64,000 bases of DNA from Marinobacterium lutimaris (GCF_900108065.1 NZ_FNVQ01000004.1:310001-374000); one strand, 5' to 3'. Positions 18,052 through 28,265 are shown, numbered from the stretch's first letter. Numbers and translations are program-made. Notes: generated by a model from the sequence alone, not told the origin.

Positions 18052-18173
18052 CTATTGAACGCCTGCTGTACCAGAGCGGTAAGCTGCAGGTCGGTCTGGG
18101 ATACGCCGGTCATCAGTGCGCCAACAACAAATACCAGGACCAGAACAAGAACCAGATCGGGACTCTTCTTCAT
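18048..18173 (-). CDS. Putative 41-residue single-pass membrane peptide
   Basis: ATG at 18173 opens a 41-codon frame: a basic start MKKSPD, a strongly hydrophobic stretch LVLVLVLVFVVGALMTGV and a short polar C-terminal tail. The charge and length suit a small inner-membrane protein with the N-terminus inside. It converges on fau, the stop codons overlapping by two bases. Not recognised. The Shine-Dalgarno is poor (GGAA at a long distance), so it may be a chance ORF; no other evidence is available. Confidence 0.45.
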   Translation of the reverse strand: MKKSPDLVLVLVLVFVVGALMTGVSQTDLQLTALVQQAFNS

Positions 18174-18424
18174 TTGACGGAATGTTCCAAATTTAGAGCT
18201 GCCATATAACGAAAGGCGCCAGCTCAGGTGTGACGGGCCTTCCACGAATGTTAACAACTTTGTGACAGTGATCGAGCGCTAGTGTTCCACAGCTGGGGAA
18301 AAAATCAACAGATCCGACAAAGAACGGTGGATAAATGTTGGCTTCCTGCCAAAAACATGCGTTTACTCAATAAACTTAATATCACTTCTATAACACTTCA
18401 GCCTGACAGCCTGCTTACCCTGTT

Positions 18425-19336
18425 TCAGGCAAGCAACATAAGAACTAACGGCATAGATAGCAGTGACAGAAGCGTCTGAGTAGTGATGATGTTGGCCATC
18501 AGCTCGGCATCGCCGCCGAGCTGACGCGCCAGAATATAAGCCGCGGTGGCCGTGGGCACCGATGCGAAAATCAGCATCACCAGCGACGCAGCCTCCGTTA
18601 GACCAAATAGCCTTGCCAGCGCAAAAGCGATCAGCGGACAGATCAGCAGTTTGAACAGGCTCGAAGCGATCACCGCAGGTCCGCTGTGTTTTAGCACCCG
18701 CAGATTCAACGCTGCCCCCACCGCCAGCAGGCCCAACGGCAGCGCCATCCCCCCCAGCAGACCAAGTACCGGTTTAACCGGCGCCGGCAATCCAATACCG
18801 GAGATATTCAGCGCTATACCCAGCAGACAGGCGAGGATCAGCGGGTTACGTGCCAGAGTTTTCAGCACCCCCTTGAACGTCGGCCGGCTTTCGCCATACC
18901 AGGCAAAAACCAGCACACACAGCAGGTTCAACGTCGGAATCATCACCGCGGTCATCACAGCCGCCAGCACCACACCCTGCTCCGGCATCAACGCGGCGCT
19001 GACCGCCAGCGCCACATAGGTGTTAAAACGAAGACTGCCCTGGTACACCGAAGTGAACTGGGCGTTGCCCACGCCCAGTAATGGCCTGATCAACAGCACC
19101 AGCAGAGACAGAATCAACAGCATGGAGAGCACGGCGGTCACCAGCAGCGATGACTGCACCGAGGCGAGATCGGCCTGACTCAGGCGACTCACCAGCAGCG
19201 AGGGGAAAAGCACGAAATAGGTGGCCTTTTCCGCCGGCGGCCAGAAGGCTGCACCGGGGAAATCATACCGTCTTGCCAAGTAGCCGATCACCAGCAGGGC
19301 AAAGACCGGCCAGAGGGCCGTGAGAATACCGTCCAT
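18425..19336 (-). CDS. AEC (auxin efflux carrier) family transporter
   Basis: A 303-residue inner-membrane protein of about ten hydrophobic segments. ILTALWPVFALLVIGYLARR at the N-terminus, FNTYVALAVSAALMPE in the middle and ASVPTATAAYILARQLGGD near the C-terminus match the AEC/malate permease family. Substrates in this family include organic acids; none can be assigned. It is divergent from the GcvR-like gene. The 250 bp to its left (18174-18424) hold no recognisable gene. Confidence 0.88.
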   Translation of the reverse strand: MDGILTALWPVFALLVIGYLARRYDFPGAAFWPPAEKATYFVLFPSLLVSRLSQADLASVQSSLLVTAVLSMLLILSLLVLLIRPLLGVGNAQFTSVYQGSLRFNTYVALAVSAALMPEQGVVLAAVMTAVMIPTLNLLCVLVFAWYGESRPTFKGVLKTLARNPLILACLLGIALNISGIGLPAPVKPVLGLLGGMALPLGLLAVGAALNLRVLKHSGPAVIASSLFKLLICPLIAFALARLFGLTEAASLVMLIFASVPTATAAYILARQLGGDAELMANIITTQTLLSLLSMPLVLMLLA

Positions 19337-19497
19337 TGTTGTTTATACTCTTGGTCAGGATCGGATGCAGAAGCCGACGCAAAATCTGGTGCAGAACCGA
19401 TGCACAGGTTTTAATACATTCATAACGACAGAAACACACAAAACGACAGGAAGACGCCGCTCACGCGGCCCAACTAGCCTACACGGAGCCCCCTCTA

Positions 19498-20010
19498 ATG
19501 ACATCTCTGGTAATGAGTTTTATTGGCCGCGATAAACCCGGCCTGGTCGGTCTGCTTTCCAGCACCATCGCCGAGCACCAGGGTAACTGGCTGGAGTCCG
19601 GCATGTCCCGTCTCGGAGGACAGTTTGCAGGGGTACTGATTATCCAGGTACCCGCTGAGCAGGAGGAAGCGCTGAGCGCGGCACTGAAGGGCCTGGAAGT
19701 CCAGGGCCTGAAGGTCAGCGTCGAACGCAGCGAAGACGCCACCGCCGAGCCTGAGACCCGTGCCGTCACTCTGGATCTGGTCGGCCATGACAAGACCGGC
19801 ATCGTCCGCGATATCTCCCGCGCGCTGGCGAGCATGCAGATCAACGTACACAAGATGCAGACCGAACTGGTGTCCGGTTCCATGTCCGGCGAGCAGCTAT
19901 TCAAGGCCAGCGCCGAGCTGCTGGTACCTAGCCCGGTGGACCTGGATGAACTGCAGGACAAACTGGAAGCGATCGCTTCCGATCTGATGGTCGATATCAC
20001 CCTGGATTGA
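19498..20010 (+). CDS. gcvR: GcvR-like glycine cleavage regulator with two ACT domains
   Basis: A 170-residue protein made of two tandem ACT domains: FIGRDKPGLVGLLSSTIAEH at the start and LVGHDKTGIVRDISRALASM at about 94-113. This is the architecture of GcvR, which in E. coli binds GcvA and glycine to repress the gcv operon, and of related ACT regulators. No GcvA homologue is in the window. A GGAG nine bases before the ATG supports the start. The naming rests on fold and length, so a related ACT regulator is possible. Confidence 0.75.
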   Translation: MTSLVMSFIGRDKPGLVGLLSSTIAEHQGNWLESGMSRLGGQFAGVLIIQVPAEQEEALSAALKGLEVQGLKVSVERSEDATAEPETRAVTLDLVGHDKTGIVRDISRALASMQINVHKMQTELVSGSMSGEQLFKASAELLVPSPVDLDELQDKLEAIASDLMVDITLD

Positions 20011-20045
20011 TCGACTCAGCCGGCGCGGCTTATCCACAGACTATC

Positions 20046-21227
20046 TCAGAGTCGCTGTAGCGCCGGCTCCTCCTGCTCCAACCGCCACAGTAGCGCCATC
20101 AACACCGCCCCCAGTGCCACCACACCTGCCGCGATATAAAGCCCGAGGTCATAGTTGCCCAGCTGCTCTGCCAGCGTACCGGTGATCGCCGGGGCCAGTA
20201 TCTGCGCCAGGCCGTAGGCAAGTGTCATCCGCCCCATCAGTTTGGCAGGCTTGGTGGGATAGAAACGTCCGGCCAGGGTCAGTACCAGCCCTACCGCACC
20301 GATAAAGCTGGCCCCGAACAGCACCGCGCCCAACAGAGCCCCGAACAGGCTCGGCGATAACGCCGGCATCAGGATACCCAGCAGTTGCGCCACGTAGGCC
20401 AACAACAGCGCCGGCACGTAGGCGATCCGGCGCGCTACCTTGTCCCAGACGATCACCGCCGGCGCCGCCGCCAGTCCCAGCGCCAGGAATACCCAGTTAC
20501 CGCTGTTCTCCAGCCCCGGTTGCCGCTGCACAATATCCACAATGAAAGTGGCGCTGATCACATATCCCCAGCCGGCACAGAAATAGGCCGCCAGCAGCAG
20601 CCGGTTGAAGCTACGGCTCGGCGGTTGATCCACCAGTTGCTCTCCCGCGCGGGTCTTGCCACTGAGGTCGGGCCTTGGCATCCAGCGCCACGCAGGTATC
20701 GCCAGCAGCAGCGCTAACAGCGCAAAGCCAATCCACTGCCCGCGCCAATCCAGGTTCAGGGCGCTGAACAACTCCACCACCAATGAGCAGAAGGCGATAC
20801 CGGCGCCCATGCCGATAAAGTGCACACCCAGTTCGGAGCGATAACCGTGGCGGATCAGCCAATTAAGAATCAGCGCACTGGCCAGCAGCAGGCCACCGGC
20901 GGCACTGAAACCTGCAATCAGGCGCAGAATTGACCAGACAAGATAGTTTTCGCTCAATGGCATCACCAGGGTGGTGAGCACAGCCAGCACCAGGCAGAGC
21001 CGGTAAAGCTGATCCTTGAGGCGAAGATTGGGAACGGCGGCGGCCGCCAGGGCACCGGCGAGATAACCGATATAGTTGAAACTGGCGAGCCAGCCGCCGC
21101 CAGAGGTGTCGAGAAAGGTCTGCTGCAGCATCACCGGCAGCAGCGGCGTGTACGCAAAACGCGCCACGCCGACCGTCACTATCAGGCTGAGTATGCCTGC
21201 GCTCAGTACCTTGAGACGCTGATCCAT
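20046..21227 (-). CDS. YbfB/YjiJ family MFS transporter
   Basis: A 393-residue, 12-segment major facilitator. The opening GILSLIVTVGVARFAYTPLL is the signature of the YbfB/YjiJ family, as are LASFNYIGYLAGALAAA and the LILNWLIRHG segment. Members are uncharacterised; no substrate can be assigned. It converges on gcvR and is 65 bp downstream of argH on the same strand, with no obvious functional link to arginine synthesis. Confidence 0.88.
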   Translation of the reverse strand: MDQRLKVLSAGILSLIVTVGVARFAYTPLLPVMLQQTFLDTSGGGWLASFNYIGYLAGALAAAAVPNLRLKDQLYRLCLVLAVLTTLVMPLSENYLVWSILRLIAGFSAAGGLLLASALILNWLIRHGYRSELGVHFIGMGAGIAFCSLVVELFSALNLDWRGQWIGFALLALLLAIPAWRWMPRPDLSGKTRAGEQLVDQPPSRSFNRLLLAAYFCAGWGYVISATFIVDIVQRQPGLENSGNWVFLALGLAAAPAVIVWDKVARRIAYVPALLLAYVAQLLGILMPALSPSLFGALLGAVLFGASFIGAVGLVLTLAGRFYPTKPAKLMGRMTLAYGLAQILAPAITGTLAEQLGNYDLGLYIAAGVVALGAVLMALLWRLEQEEPALQRL

Positions 21228-21292
21228 CCCTGTATTCCCCCGAACTGTTTTTATTCTTGTTATCGGGGGATCGGCGGAGCCTTATTTGGCCC

Positions 21293-22690
21293 TTATTCGC
21301 CCCGCGCTGCGATCAGGTCACGCCCCCGGTCGACGGCCGCGCGAACCTGGTCCGGAGCCGTACCGCCGATATGATTACGTGCCGCCACCGAACCTTCCAG
21401 TGTCAAAACGTCGAATACATCCTGCTCGATGGTGTCGGAGAACTGCTTGAGTTCATCCAGGCTCATGTCGGACAGGTCCTTCTTGGTTTTGATACCGTAG
21501 GCCACGGAAAGGCCGACGATCTCGTGGGCATCACGGAACGCCACGCCCTTGCGCACCAGGTAATCGGCCAGGTCGGTAGCGGTGGAGAAGCCGCGACGGG
21601 CCGCTTCACGCATCTCGTCCTTACGGGATTCGATGGCCGGGATCATATCGCCGAACGCACGCAGACAGCCTTTTACGGTATCGACGGTGTCGAACAGCGG
21701 TTCCTTGTCTTCCTGGTTGTCCTTGTTGTAGGCCAGCGGCTGGGACTTCATCAGCGTCAGCAGCGCCATCAGATGACCATAAACACGGCCGCTCTTGCCA
21801 CGCACCAGTTCCGGCACGTCCGGGTTTTTCTTCTGCGGCATGATGGATGAGCCCGTGCAGAAGCGGTCCGGCAGGTTGATGAAGTTGAACTGGGCCGAGG
21901 TCCAGAGCACCAGTTCTTCGGACATACGCGTCATGTGCATCAGCAGCAGGCTGGACGCGGCGCAGAACTCGATCCCGAAGTCACGATCAGAGACCGCATC
22001 CAGGGAGTTACCCGCCGGTGCGTCGAACTGCAGCAGTTCAGCCGTGTAGGCACGGTCGATCGGATAGGTGGTGCCGGCCAGCGCAGCGGCGCCCAGCGGC
22101 ATGATGTTGACGCGCTTACGGCAGTCGGCGAAACGCTCGTAATCGCGGCTCAGCATCTCGAACCAGGCCAGCAGGTGGTGACCAAAGGTGACCGGCTGCG
22201 CGGTCTGCAGGTGCGTGAAGCCCGGCATGATGGTGTCGGCTTCTTTCTCGGCCAGCTCCAGCAGGCCCTGCTGCAGACGGCTGATCTCGGCCAGTACCAG
22301 GTCGATCTCGTCACGCATGTAGAGACGGATATCGGTGGCCACCTGGTCGTTACGGGAACGGCCAGTGTGCAGCTTCTTGCCGGTGATGCCGATCTTCTTG
22401 GTCAGCGCCGCTTCGATGTTCATGTGAACATCTTCCAGCGCTACGGACCATTCAAAATCGCCGCGTTCGATCTCTATGCGGATCTCACCGAGGCCGCGGA
22501 TAATGTCATCGCGCTCTTTTTCGGTCAGTACGCCAACCTTTTCCAGCATACGAGCATGTGCGATCGAGCCCTGGATATCCTGCTTGTAGAGGCGCTGATC
22601 GAAGTCCACAGAAGCGGTAAAACGCGCCACAAACGCGTCCGTCGGCTCACTGAAACGACCGCCCCATTGCTGATTGGTCTCTTTGCTCAT
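21293..22690 (-). CDS. argH: Argininosuccinate lyase
   Basis: Last enzyme of arginine synthesis: cleaves argininosuccinate to arginine and fumarate. The 465-residue product begins [20 protein letters not shown] and includes [20 protein letters not shown] and the fumarase/aspartase signature [15 protein letters not shown] near 280. Length is typical. It stands alone (no other arg genes in the window), preceded by a 380-bp region shared with the rightward alcohol dehydrogenase gene. Confidence 0.97.
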   Translation of the reverse strand: MSKETNQQWGGRFSEPTDAFVARFTASVDFDQRLYKQDIQGSIAHARMLEKVGVLTEKERDDIIRGLGEIRIEIERGDFEWSVALEDVHMNIEAALTKKIGITGKKLHTGRSRNDQVATDIRLYMRDEIDLVLAEISRLQQGLLELAEKEADTIMPGFTHLQTAQPVTFGHHLLAWFEMLSRDYERFADCRKRVNIMPLGAAALAGTTYPIDRAYTAELLQFDAPAGNSLDAVSDRDFGIEFCAASSLLLMHMTRMSEELVLWTSAQFNFINLPDRFCTGSSIMPQKKNPDVPELVRGKSGRVYGHLMALLTLMKSQPLAYNKDNQEDKEPLFDTVDTVKGCLRAFGDMIPAIESRKDEMREAARRGFSTATDLADYLVRKGVAFRDAHEIVGLSVAYGIKTKKDLSDMSLDELKQFSDTIEQDVFDVLTLEGSVAARNHIGGTAPDQVRAAVDRGRDLIAARGE

Positions 22691-22860
22691 ACCCCTCTAC
22701 CTCACTGACGCTGAATCGGCCCGCGCTGCGGACCTGTGAATGTCGATGGCGGCATTATACAGGCCTTTGGCGCCTGTTTGGCAGACCGATGATACTCAGC
22801 AACGAAAGCGATTCTTTCTCGCCTGCCCCGCTCCCCAGAACATCATTTTATTCTTATTTT

Positions 22861-22919
22861 GAAACCACTGGTCTCATTATGATTGAATAGACTATCTTGA
22901 TAACGAGACTTTTAGTCTC
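22861..22919. promoter_or_regulatory. Pair of operator-like palindromes upstream of the alcohol dehydrogenase
   Basis: Two 15-bp dyads share the form GARACYnnnRGTCTC: GAAACCACTGGTCTC (22861-22875, one arm mismatch) and GAGACTTTTAGTCTC (22905-22919, perfect). Their centres are 44 bp apart, about four helical turns. The second lies between a TTGATA (22897-22902) and a TAAGAT (22922-22927), a possible promoter with a long 19-bp spacer. The GAAAC...GTYTC pattern resembles IclR-family operators such as that of KdgR, and an IclR regulator gene lies 1.5 kb downstream. The rest of the 382-bp intergenic region 22691-23072 shows no gene. Confidence 0.5.
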
Positions 22920-23072
22920 ACTAAGATAGAAGAGGCCAAAGCCGGCAGCGCCTGCGTCAAGCGACTAACCTTTAGCGGATGCCGCTCACAGGCAGCGTTT
23001 GGGTAAAGAGCCAGCGGCTCTACGTTGACTGCTGCGCCCGGCCCGCTTTCACTGAATTCCCGGAGAACGCTC

Positions 23073-24239
23073 ATGAGCAACCGAATTATCCTGCCACGCC
23101 TGCTTGAGGTCGGCGCCGGCGCCAGCCAGAAGGCTCCCGAAATCCTCGCCGCGCTGGGCTGCAGCAAACCGCTGATCGTCACCGATCAGATGATGGTGAA
23201 GCTGGGCTATGTGGATAAACTCCAGGCGGTGCTCAGCGCAGCTGGCCTCGACAGCGACCTGTTCGCAGATACCCTGCCGGAGCCCACCGAGGCATCGATC
23301 ATCGCCGGCGTGGATAAGGTCAAAGCGGGCAGCTACGACGCCATTATCGCCCTTGGCGGCGGCAGCCCCATCGATTCCGCCAAGGCGATCTCGATTCTCG
23401 GCAAGTTCGGCGGCCAGATGCGCGATTACAAATTCCCCCGCGATGTCAGCGAACAGGGGCTGCCGGTTATTGCCATTCCCACCACCGCCGGTACCGGCTC
23501 CGAAGTCACCCGTTTCACCATCATCACCGACGGCGACAAGGACGAGAAGATGCTCTGTGTTGGCCTCGGTTTTATGCCGGCCGCGGCGCTGGTGGATTTT
23601 GAGCTGACCCTTTCGGCACCGCCGCGCGTCACCGCCGATACCGGTATCGACGCCCTGACCCACGCCATGGAAGCCTACGTCAGCGCCAAGGCCAATCCCT
23701 ACAGTGACAGCCAGGCCCTGGCCGCCATGCGCCTGATCGGCCCCAACCTGCGCCGCGCCTATCACACTCCGGATGACCGTGAAGCCCGCGAGGCGATGAT
23801 GCTGGGCTCGACCCTGGCCGGCGTCGCTTTCTCCGCCGCATCGGTCGCGCTGGTACACGGTATGAGCCGGCCGATAGGCGCCTTTTTCCATGTCCCGCAC
23901 GGCCTCTCCAACGCCATGCTGCTGCCCACCGTGACCGCCTTCTCACTGGATAGCGCCGCTGAGCGTTATGCGGACTGCGCCCGCGCCATCGGCGCCGCCG
24001 AGCATAGCGACGATACCGCCACCGCCAACCGCAAGCTGATCGCCGAACTGCGCGCCTTGAATGCGGAGCTTCAGGTACCCAGCCCCGCCGACTTCGGTAT
24101 CGACGAAAGCCGTTATTTCGAACTGCGCGAAACCATGGCGGAACAGGCGCTTGCCTCAGGTTCACCCGGCAACAATCCGCGCGTCCCCAGCGTTGCGGAG
24201 CTGGTCGAGCTTTACACCGCTGTCTGGAACCAGCAATAA
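23073..24239 (+). CDS. Iron-containing alcohol dehydrogenase
   Basis: A 388-residue group III (Fe-type) NAD(P)-dependent dehydrogenase. GGGSPIDSAK (about 97) and PTTAGTGSEVT (about 138) bind the cofactor; metal ligands are in DTGIDALTHAMEAYVS and in LVHGMSRPIGAFFHVPHGL. The start is ATG 23073, with GGAG about nine bases upstream; an in-frame start 48 bases earlier lacks a ribosome site and would add non-conserved residues. Substrate unknown. Operator-like palindromes upstream and an IclR gene downstream suggest induction by a carbon source. Confidence 0.93.
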   Translation: MSNRIILPRLLEVGAGASQKAPEILAALGCSKPLIVTDQMMVKLGYVDKLQAVLSAAGLDSDLFADTLPEPTEASIIAGVDKVKAGSYDAIIALGGGSPIDSAKAISILGKFGGQMRDYKFPRDVSEQGLPVIAIPTTAGTGSEVTRFTIITDGDKDEKMLCVGLGFMPAAALVDFELTLSAPPRVTADTGIDALTHAMEAYVSAKANPYSDSQALAAMRLIGPNLRRAYHTPDDREAREAMMLGSTLAGVAFSAASVALVHGMSRPIGAFFHVPHGLSNAMLLPTVTAFSLDSAAERYADCARAIGAAEHSDDTATANRKLIAELRALNAELQVPSPADFGIDESRYFELRETMAEQALASGSPGNNPRVPSVAELVELYTAVWNQQ

Positions 24240-24262
24240 GACCAGGCACTCTTAACTGCGAT

Positions 24263-24289
24263 CAGTGGCGGCCCGCTCATCCGCCACTG
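24263..24289 (+). terminator. Stem-loop after the alcohol dehydrogenase gene
   Basis: CAGTGGCGG (24263-24271) and CCGCCACTG (24281-24289) form nine perfect pairs with a 9-base loop, 23 bp after the stop. No U-run follows, so it may be a stabilising hairpin rather than a terminator. Confidence 0.45.
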
Positions 24290-24377
24290 ACGTTCCAGGA
24301 CCTGCTCAGCCGCCAAAGGTATACTCTGCGTCAAATCCCTAATAACGAATAACTAACGACGGACAGACAGCTACCCC

Positions 24378-25154
24378 ATGACCAATACTCGCCGCGAGAA
24401 GGGATCCTCGATTCTGCGTGTGCTCGAAATCGTAGAAGCGGTCGCCAGCGCCAGCAAACCCATGACCCCCACGGAGCTCGCCAAGGAACTCGATATCCCC
24501 AAGGCTACCGGCCATCGGCTGATCCAGACCCTGGAGGCCGAGGGCTTCCTGCAGACCAACATGCGCGGCTTTGTCATCCCCGGCGCACGCCTGCATCAGA
24601 CCGCCCTGGGGATCATCTATGCCGGCCGCTACAAGGCGCAGCGCCGCGCCATTCTTGAAGACCTGTCCCGTAAGATCGGTGAAACCTGCGGCCTGGCGAT
24701 CCCCGACGGTACCGAGATGCTCTACTTCGACCGCATCCAGACCAACTGGCCCCTGCAGATCAACCTGCCGATCGGCAGCCATACGCCAACCTGGTGCACC
24801 GCCAGCGGTAAGCTTTACCTCTCCAGCCTGACCCAAAGCCAGCGCCAGCTGATGATCGAAAAGCTGCCGGTGCAGCAGTACTCGCGCAATACCCTGACCG
24901 ACCCGGGCGAACTGCTGGATGAGCTTGCCCATACCGACGAACAGCAACTGGCTGTGGATAACGAAGAGTTCATCGACGGCATGGTCGCGGTCGCGGTGCC
25001 GATCAAGGATGAAAACGAGCGGCTGCTGGCCTGCCTGTTCACTCATGCTCCGGTGATCCGCTGTACCCTGGAAGACCTGCTGAAGTTCGAGCCCCTGCTG
25101 CGCGAAGCAGCGCGGCAGCTGGAACAGGTGATCCGCGGGCCGCTGCAGAGCTGA
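24378..25154 (+). CDS. IclR-family transcriptional regulator
   Basis: A 258-residue regulator. The winged helix-turn-helix is at about residues 10-65 (SSILRVLEIVEAVASASKPM then LAKELDIPKATGHRLIQTLE), and the rest is the IclR effector domain with LPIGSHTPTWCTASGKLYL and MVAVAVPIKDENERLLACL. IclR proteins respond to aromatic or small organic acids. It is 138 bp downstream of the alcohol dehydrogenase in the same direction and is the obvious candidate regulator of that gene; this is inference. Confidence 0.92.
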   Translation: MTNTRREKGSSILRVLEIVEAVASASKPMTPTELAKELDIPKATGHRLIQTLEAEGFLQTNMRGFVIPGARLHQTALGIIYAGRYKAQRRAILEDLSRKIGETCGLAIPDGTEMLYFDRIQTNWPLQINLPIGSHTPTWCTASGKLYLSSLTQSQRQLMIEKLPVQQYSRNTLTDPGELLDELAHTDEQQLAVDNEEFIDGMVAVAVPIKDENERLLACLFTHAPVIRCTLEDLLKFEPLLREAARQLEQVIRGPLQS

Positions 25155-25259
25155 GGCGTATCAGTCAATCCACAGTGCGCTTTCTGTTACACTGCCCGCC
25201 ATTCCATTGCATTTAAATTGCCACCCGGTGAGGCCAAGCCTCCTGACAAGGATTCACCC

Positions 25260-26198
25260 ATGAGCAGAACCATCCGCATCGCCACCCGCCGCAGCCTGCT
25301 TGCCCTCTGGCAGGCCGAATACGTCAAGGCAGAACTGGAGCGCATCCACCCCGGTATCCAGGTGGAGCTGCTGAAGATCGAGTCCAAAGGTGACAAGATT
25401 CTCGATACGCCGCTGGCGAAGATCGGCGGCAAGGGGCTGTTCGTCAAGGAACTGGAAAACGCCATGCTCGATGGCGAAGCGGATATCGCCGTGCACTCCA
25501 TGAAGGATGTGCCGATGGAGTTTCCGGCGGGACTCGGCCTGGCGGTCATCTGCCCGCGGGAAAACCCCACCGACGCCTTCGTCAGCAACAGCTACAACCA
25601 CCTGGACGAGCTGCCGGAAGGCGCCGTTGTCGGCACCTCTTCACTGCGCCGTGAAGTGCAGCTGCGTGAGCGCCGTCCGGATCTGCAGGTCAAATTCCTG
25701 CGCGGCAACGTGCAGACCCGCCTCGGCAAACTGGATAACGGCGACTACGACGCCATCATCCTCGCCACCGCAGGCCTGATGCGCCTGGAGCTGAACGAGC
25801 GCATCCGCTACGAAATGCCGGCCGAAGAGAGCCTGCCCGCCGGCGGCCAGGGTGCGGTCGGTATCGAATGCCGCAGCGACGATCAGGAACTGATCGACCT
25901 GATCATGCCGCTGCACCACACCGAGACCGCTTACCGTGTGCTCGCTGAGCGCGCCATGAACCGTCGCCTTGAAGGCGGCTGCCAGGTGCCGATCGGCTGC
26001 TACGCCACCCTCAACGACGATATCAGCGAAATTTGGCTGCGCGGCCTGGTAGGACGCCCCGACGGTACCCTGGTGCTGCGCGACGAGATCCGCGGCCCGG
26101 TGGATCAGGCGGAACAGCTCGGTATCACCCTGGCGGAGCGACTGCTCAACGCCGGTGCGGCTCAGATTCTGCAAGAGGTGTATGCCGAGCGTGGCTGA
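25260..26198 (+). CDS. hemC: Hydroxymethylbilane synthase (porphobilinogen deaminase)
   Basis: Joins four porphobilinogens into hydroxymethylbilane in haem synthesis. The 312-residue product starts [20 protein letters not shown]; the dipyrromethane cofactor cysteine is Cys241 in [15 protein letters not shown] (E. coli Cys242). ATG 25260 follows AAGGA at eight bases; an in-frame TTG 42 bases upstream would add a non-conserved extension. A small GAGGC-CAA-GCCTC stem-loop sits just before the ribosome site. First gene of hemC-hemD-hemX-hemY. Confidence 0.97.
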   Translation: MSRTIRIATRRSLLALWQAEYVKAELERIHPGIQVELLKIESKGDKILDTPLAKIGGKGLFVKELENAMLDGEADIAVHSMKDVPMEFPAGLGLAVICPRENPTDAFVSNSYNHLDELPEGAVVGTSSLRREVQLRERRPDLQVKFLRGNVQTRLGKLDNGDYDAIILATAGLMRLELNERIRYEMPAEESLPAGGQGAVGIECRSDDQELIDLIMPLHHTETAYRVLAERAMNRRLEGGCQVPIGCYATLNDDISEIWLRGLVGRPDGTLVLRDEIRGPVDQAEQLGITLAERLLNAGAAQILQEVYAERG

Positions 26199-26967
26199 AC
26201 AGACGCTGGCGGGGCTGCGGGTGCTGGTCACCCGCCCGGCTCATCAGGCTGAGGGGCTGATCGATACGCTGCAAAAGCAGGGCGCTGAACCTGTCCCCTT
26301 CCCGCTGCTTGAGATCGCACCGATCGATGAAAGCGACCGGAGCGCCTTCAACCTGATCAAGGCGCGCATTCTCGATCTCGATCTTTACGCCGGGGTTATC
26401 TTTGTCAGCCCCAACGCAGCCCGTATCGGCGAGCAGTGGATCGATGCCTACTGGCCGCAGCTGCCGCTGGGGATAGACTGGCTGGCGATCGGCGCCGGCA
26501 CCGCTGCGACCCTGTCGCAGCTCGGTATCCCCGCTTACCATGTGGCCAACGGCTTCGATTCAGAAGCCCTGCTGGCCGACCCGCTGCTCGCTGATGTGAG
26601 CGAAAAACGCTTTCTGATCCTGCGTGGAGAAGGCGGTCGTGAGCTGCTCGCCGAGACACTCAAGTCACGCGGCGCCACAGTAGACTACGCTGACCTGTAC
26701 AGGCGTGTCTGTCCAAGCTACAGCCAGGCGCAAATCAAAAGTACTATTTATGCACAGCGTTTATCCGTTATTCTGATAACCAGCGGCATGGCTCTGGATA
26801 ACCTGCTGGAACTTGCAGGAGCAGAGTCGGATCTACTTGAAACAGCATTGATCGTTCCGAGCCGGCGGATTGCCGATCTCGCCAGTGCCCGGGGCTTTAC
26901 ACGAATCAGGATAGCGGACGGACCGGATGACTCGTCCATGATCCGCGCATTAAGACCTGCCGACTGA
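26182..26967 (+). CDS. hemD: Uroporphyrinogen-III synthase
   Basis: Cyclises hydroxymethylbilane with inversion of ring D. The 261-residue protein has the weakly conserved HemD pattern: [20 protein letters not shown] at the N-terminus, [14 protein letters not shown] near 75, [17 protein letters not shown] near 145 and [16 protein letters not shown] near 200. The start at ATG 26182 overlaps the end of hemC by 17 bases, and AAGAGG lies just upstream, so the genes are translationally coupled. Confidence 0.93.
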   Translation: MPSVAEQTLAGLRVLVTRPAHQAEGLIDTLQKQGAEPVPFPLLEIAPIDESDRSAFNLIKARILDLDLYAGVIFVSPNAARIGEQWIDAYWPQLPLGIDWLAIGAGTAATLSQLGIPAYHVANGFDSEALLADPLLADVSEKRFLILRGEGGRELLAETLKSRGATVDYADLYRRVCPSYSQAQIKSTIYAQRLSVILITSGMALDNLLELAGAESDLLETALIVPSRRIADLASARGFTRIRIADGPDDSSMIRALRPAD

Positions 26968-26981
26968 CTGGAATCTAAGGT

Positions 26982-28265
26982 ATGAACGATACCCGCAAGC
27001 CCGAGGAGCAAACCTCGGCAACCGAGTCAAAAAGCGAAGAACAGATCAGCGCCGTGGACTCTACCGGCGCCAGCGACTCCTCCTCTGAAAAGACCACGAA
27101 TTCAGCACCTCCATCATCCACAGACAGCAGCAAGGCCGCGGATAACCACGCTGCCAGCAGCGCTGCGTCTGCTGGCGATGCTGGAGCTTCAGGCACCCAG
27201 CCACCGGCCAGTGAGCCGAAAAAGCCGGCCACCTGGCCCGGCAAACTGGCGTTGCTGCTGTCGGTGATATCCCTTGGGGGCGTCGGTTACCTGTGTTGGC
27301 AGGGTTGGGAGCTCAAACAGAGCACCACCAGCTCCCAGGGCGCCATCGCCCAGCAGGTCGAAACCGAACTGGCCAATACCCGCGCCCAGATCGCCGATCG
27401 CGTCAGCGGTGTCAGCGAGACCCTCGGCGCACTGAAAAGCCAGGCCGAATCCGACAAACAGAATATCGCCCAACTGCAGCAGCGCCTGACCGATGCCATC
27501 AAACAGGTCAACGCCACCCGGGAAACTTCCCGCGAGGACTTCCTGCTGGCGGAAGCGGAATACCTGCTGCGCCTGGCCAACCAGCGCGTACTGATGGAGC
27601 AGACCGCCACCGGCGCGCTGACGCTGCTGAAGTCGACAGACCAAATCCTGCGTGAAAGCGACGATGTGGCGCTCTACCCGGTGCGTGAAGCCCTGGCCCA
27701 GGATATCGCCGCGCTGGAAGCGGTGCCGAGCCTGGATACGGAAGGCATCTACCTGCAGCTGGCGGCCCTGAGCAGCCAGGTGGATAACCTGCGCGTCACA
27801 CCGATCACCGATAAGCGCAAGCTGCCCGCCATGCTCGAAGAGATCACACCGGAATCGGTGGAGAAGAGTTGGACCGAAGGCGCAGCCGCCGCCTGGGGCA
27901 AGGCGGTGGACAAGTTTGAGAAGCTGGTGGTGATTCAGCACCGGGATGAACCGGTAGAACCGCTGATGTCACCGGAACAGACCTACTACCTGCAGCAGAA
28001 CCTGCACCTGATGCTCGAGCAGGCGCAACTGGCGCTGCTGCAGCGCAAGCAAGAGGCGTTCGACGCCAGCCTGGTCAAGGCCGCCGACTGGGTAGGCACC
28101 TACTTCGACGACAAGGACGCCACTACCCAGTCACTGCTGCGCGCTTTCGCCGAGCTGCAGGAGATCAACGTTGCCCCCGAACTGCCGGACATCTCAGGCT
28201 CGCTCAAGGCCCTCAAGGCGCACCTGAGTGAGATGGCACGTCTGAAACAGGAGGCGAACCGATGA
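26982..28265 (+). CDS. hemX: HemX-type membrane protein (uroporphyrinogen-III C-methyltransferase-like)
   Basis: A 427-residue inner-membrane protein. The first 80 or so residues are a low-complexity Ser/Ala/Glu/Thr-rich cytoplasmic tail, followed by one transmembrane helix (LALLLSVISLGGVGYLCW, about 87-104) and a long periplasmic helical region with a coiled coil (IAQLQQRLTDAIKQVNATRE). Despite the historical methyltransferase name, no SAM-binding motif is visible. It lies between hemD and hemY, the standard order; its function in haem metabolism is not established. Confidence 0.9.
   Translation: MNDTRKPEEQTSATESKSEEQISAVDSTGASDSSSEKTTNSAPPSSTDSSKAADNHAASSAASAGDAGASGTQPPASEPKKPATWPGKLALLLSVISLGGVGYLCWQGWELKQSTTSSQGAIAQQVETELANTRAQIADRVSGVSETLGALKSQAESDKQNIAQLQQRLTDAIKQVNATRETSREDFLLAEAEYLLRLANQRVLMEQTATGALTLLKSTDQILRESDDVALYPVREALAQDIAALEAVPSLDTEGIYLQLAALSSQVDNLRVTPITDKRKLPAMLEEITPESVEKSWTEGAAAAWGKAVDKFEKLVVIQHRDEPVEPLMSPEQTYYLQQNLHLMLEQAQLALLQRKQEAFDASLVKAADWVGTYFDDKDATTQSLLRAFAELQEINVAPELPDISGSLKALKAHLSEMARLKQEANR

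Noticed and set aside
18282-18479. A 65-codon plus-strand ORF between fau and the AEC transporter
   Set aside because: Its 3' third overlaps the well-supported AEC gene on the other strand, and composition is not protein-like.
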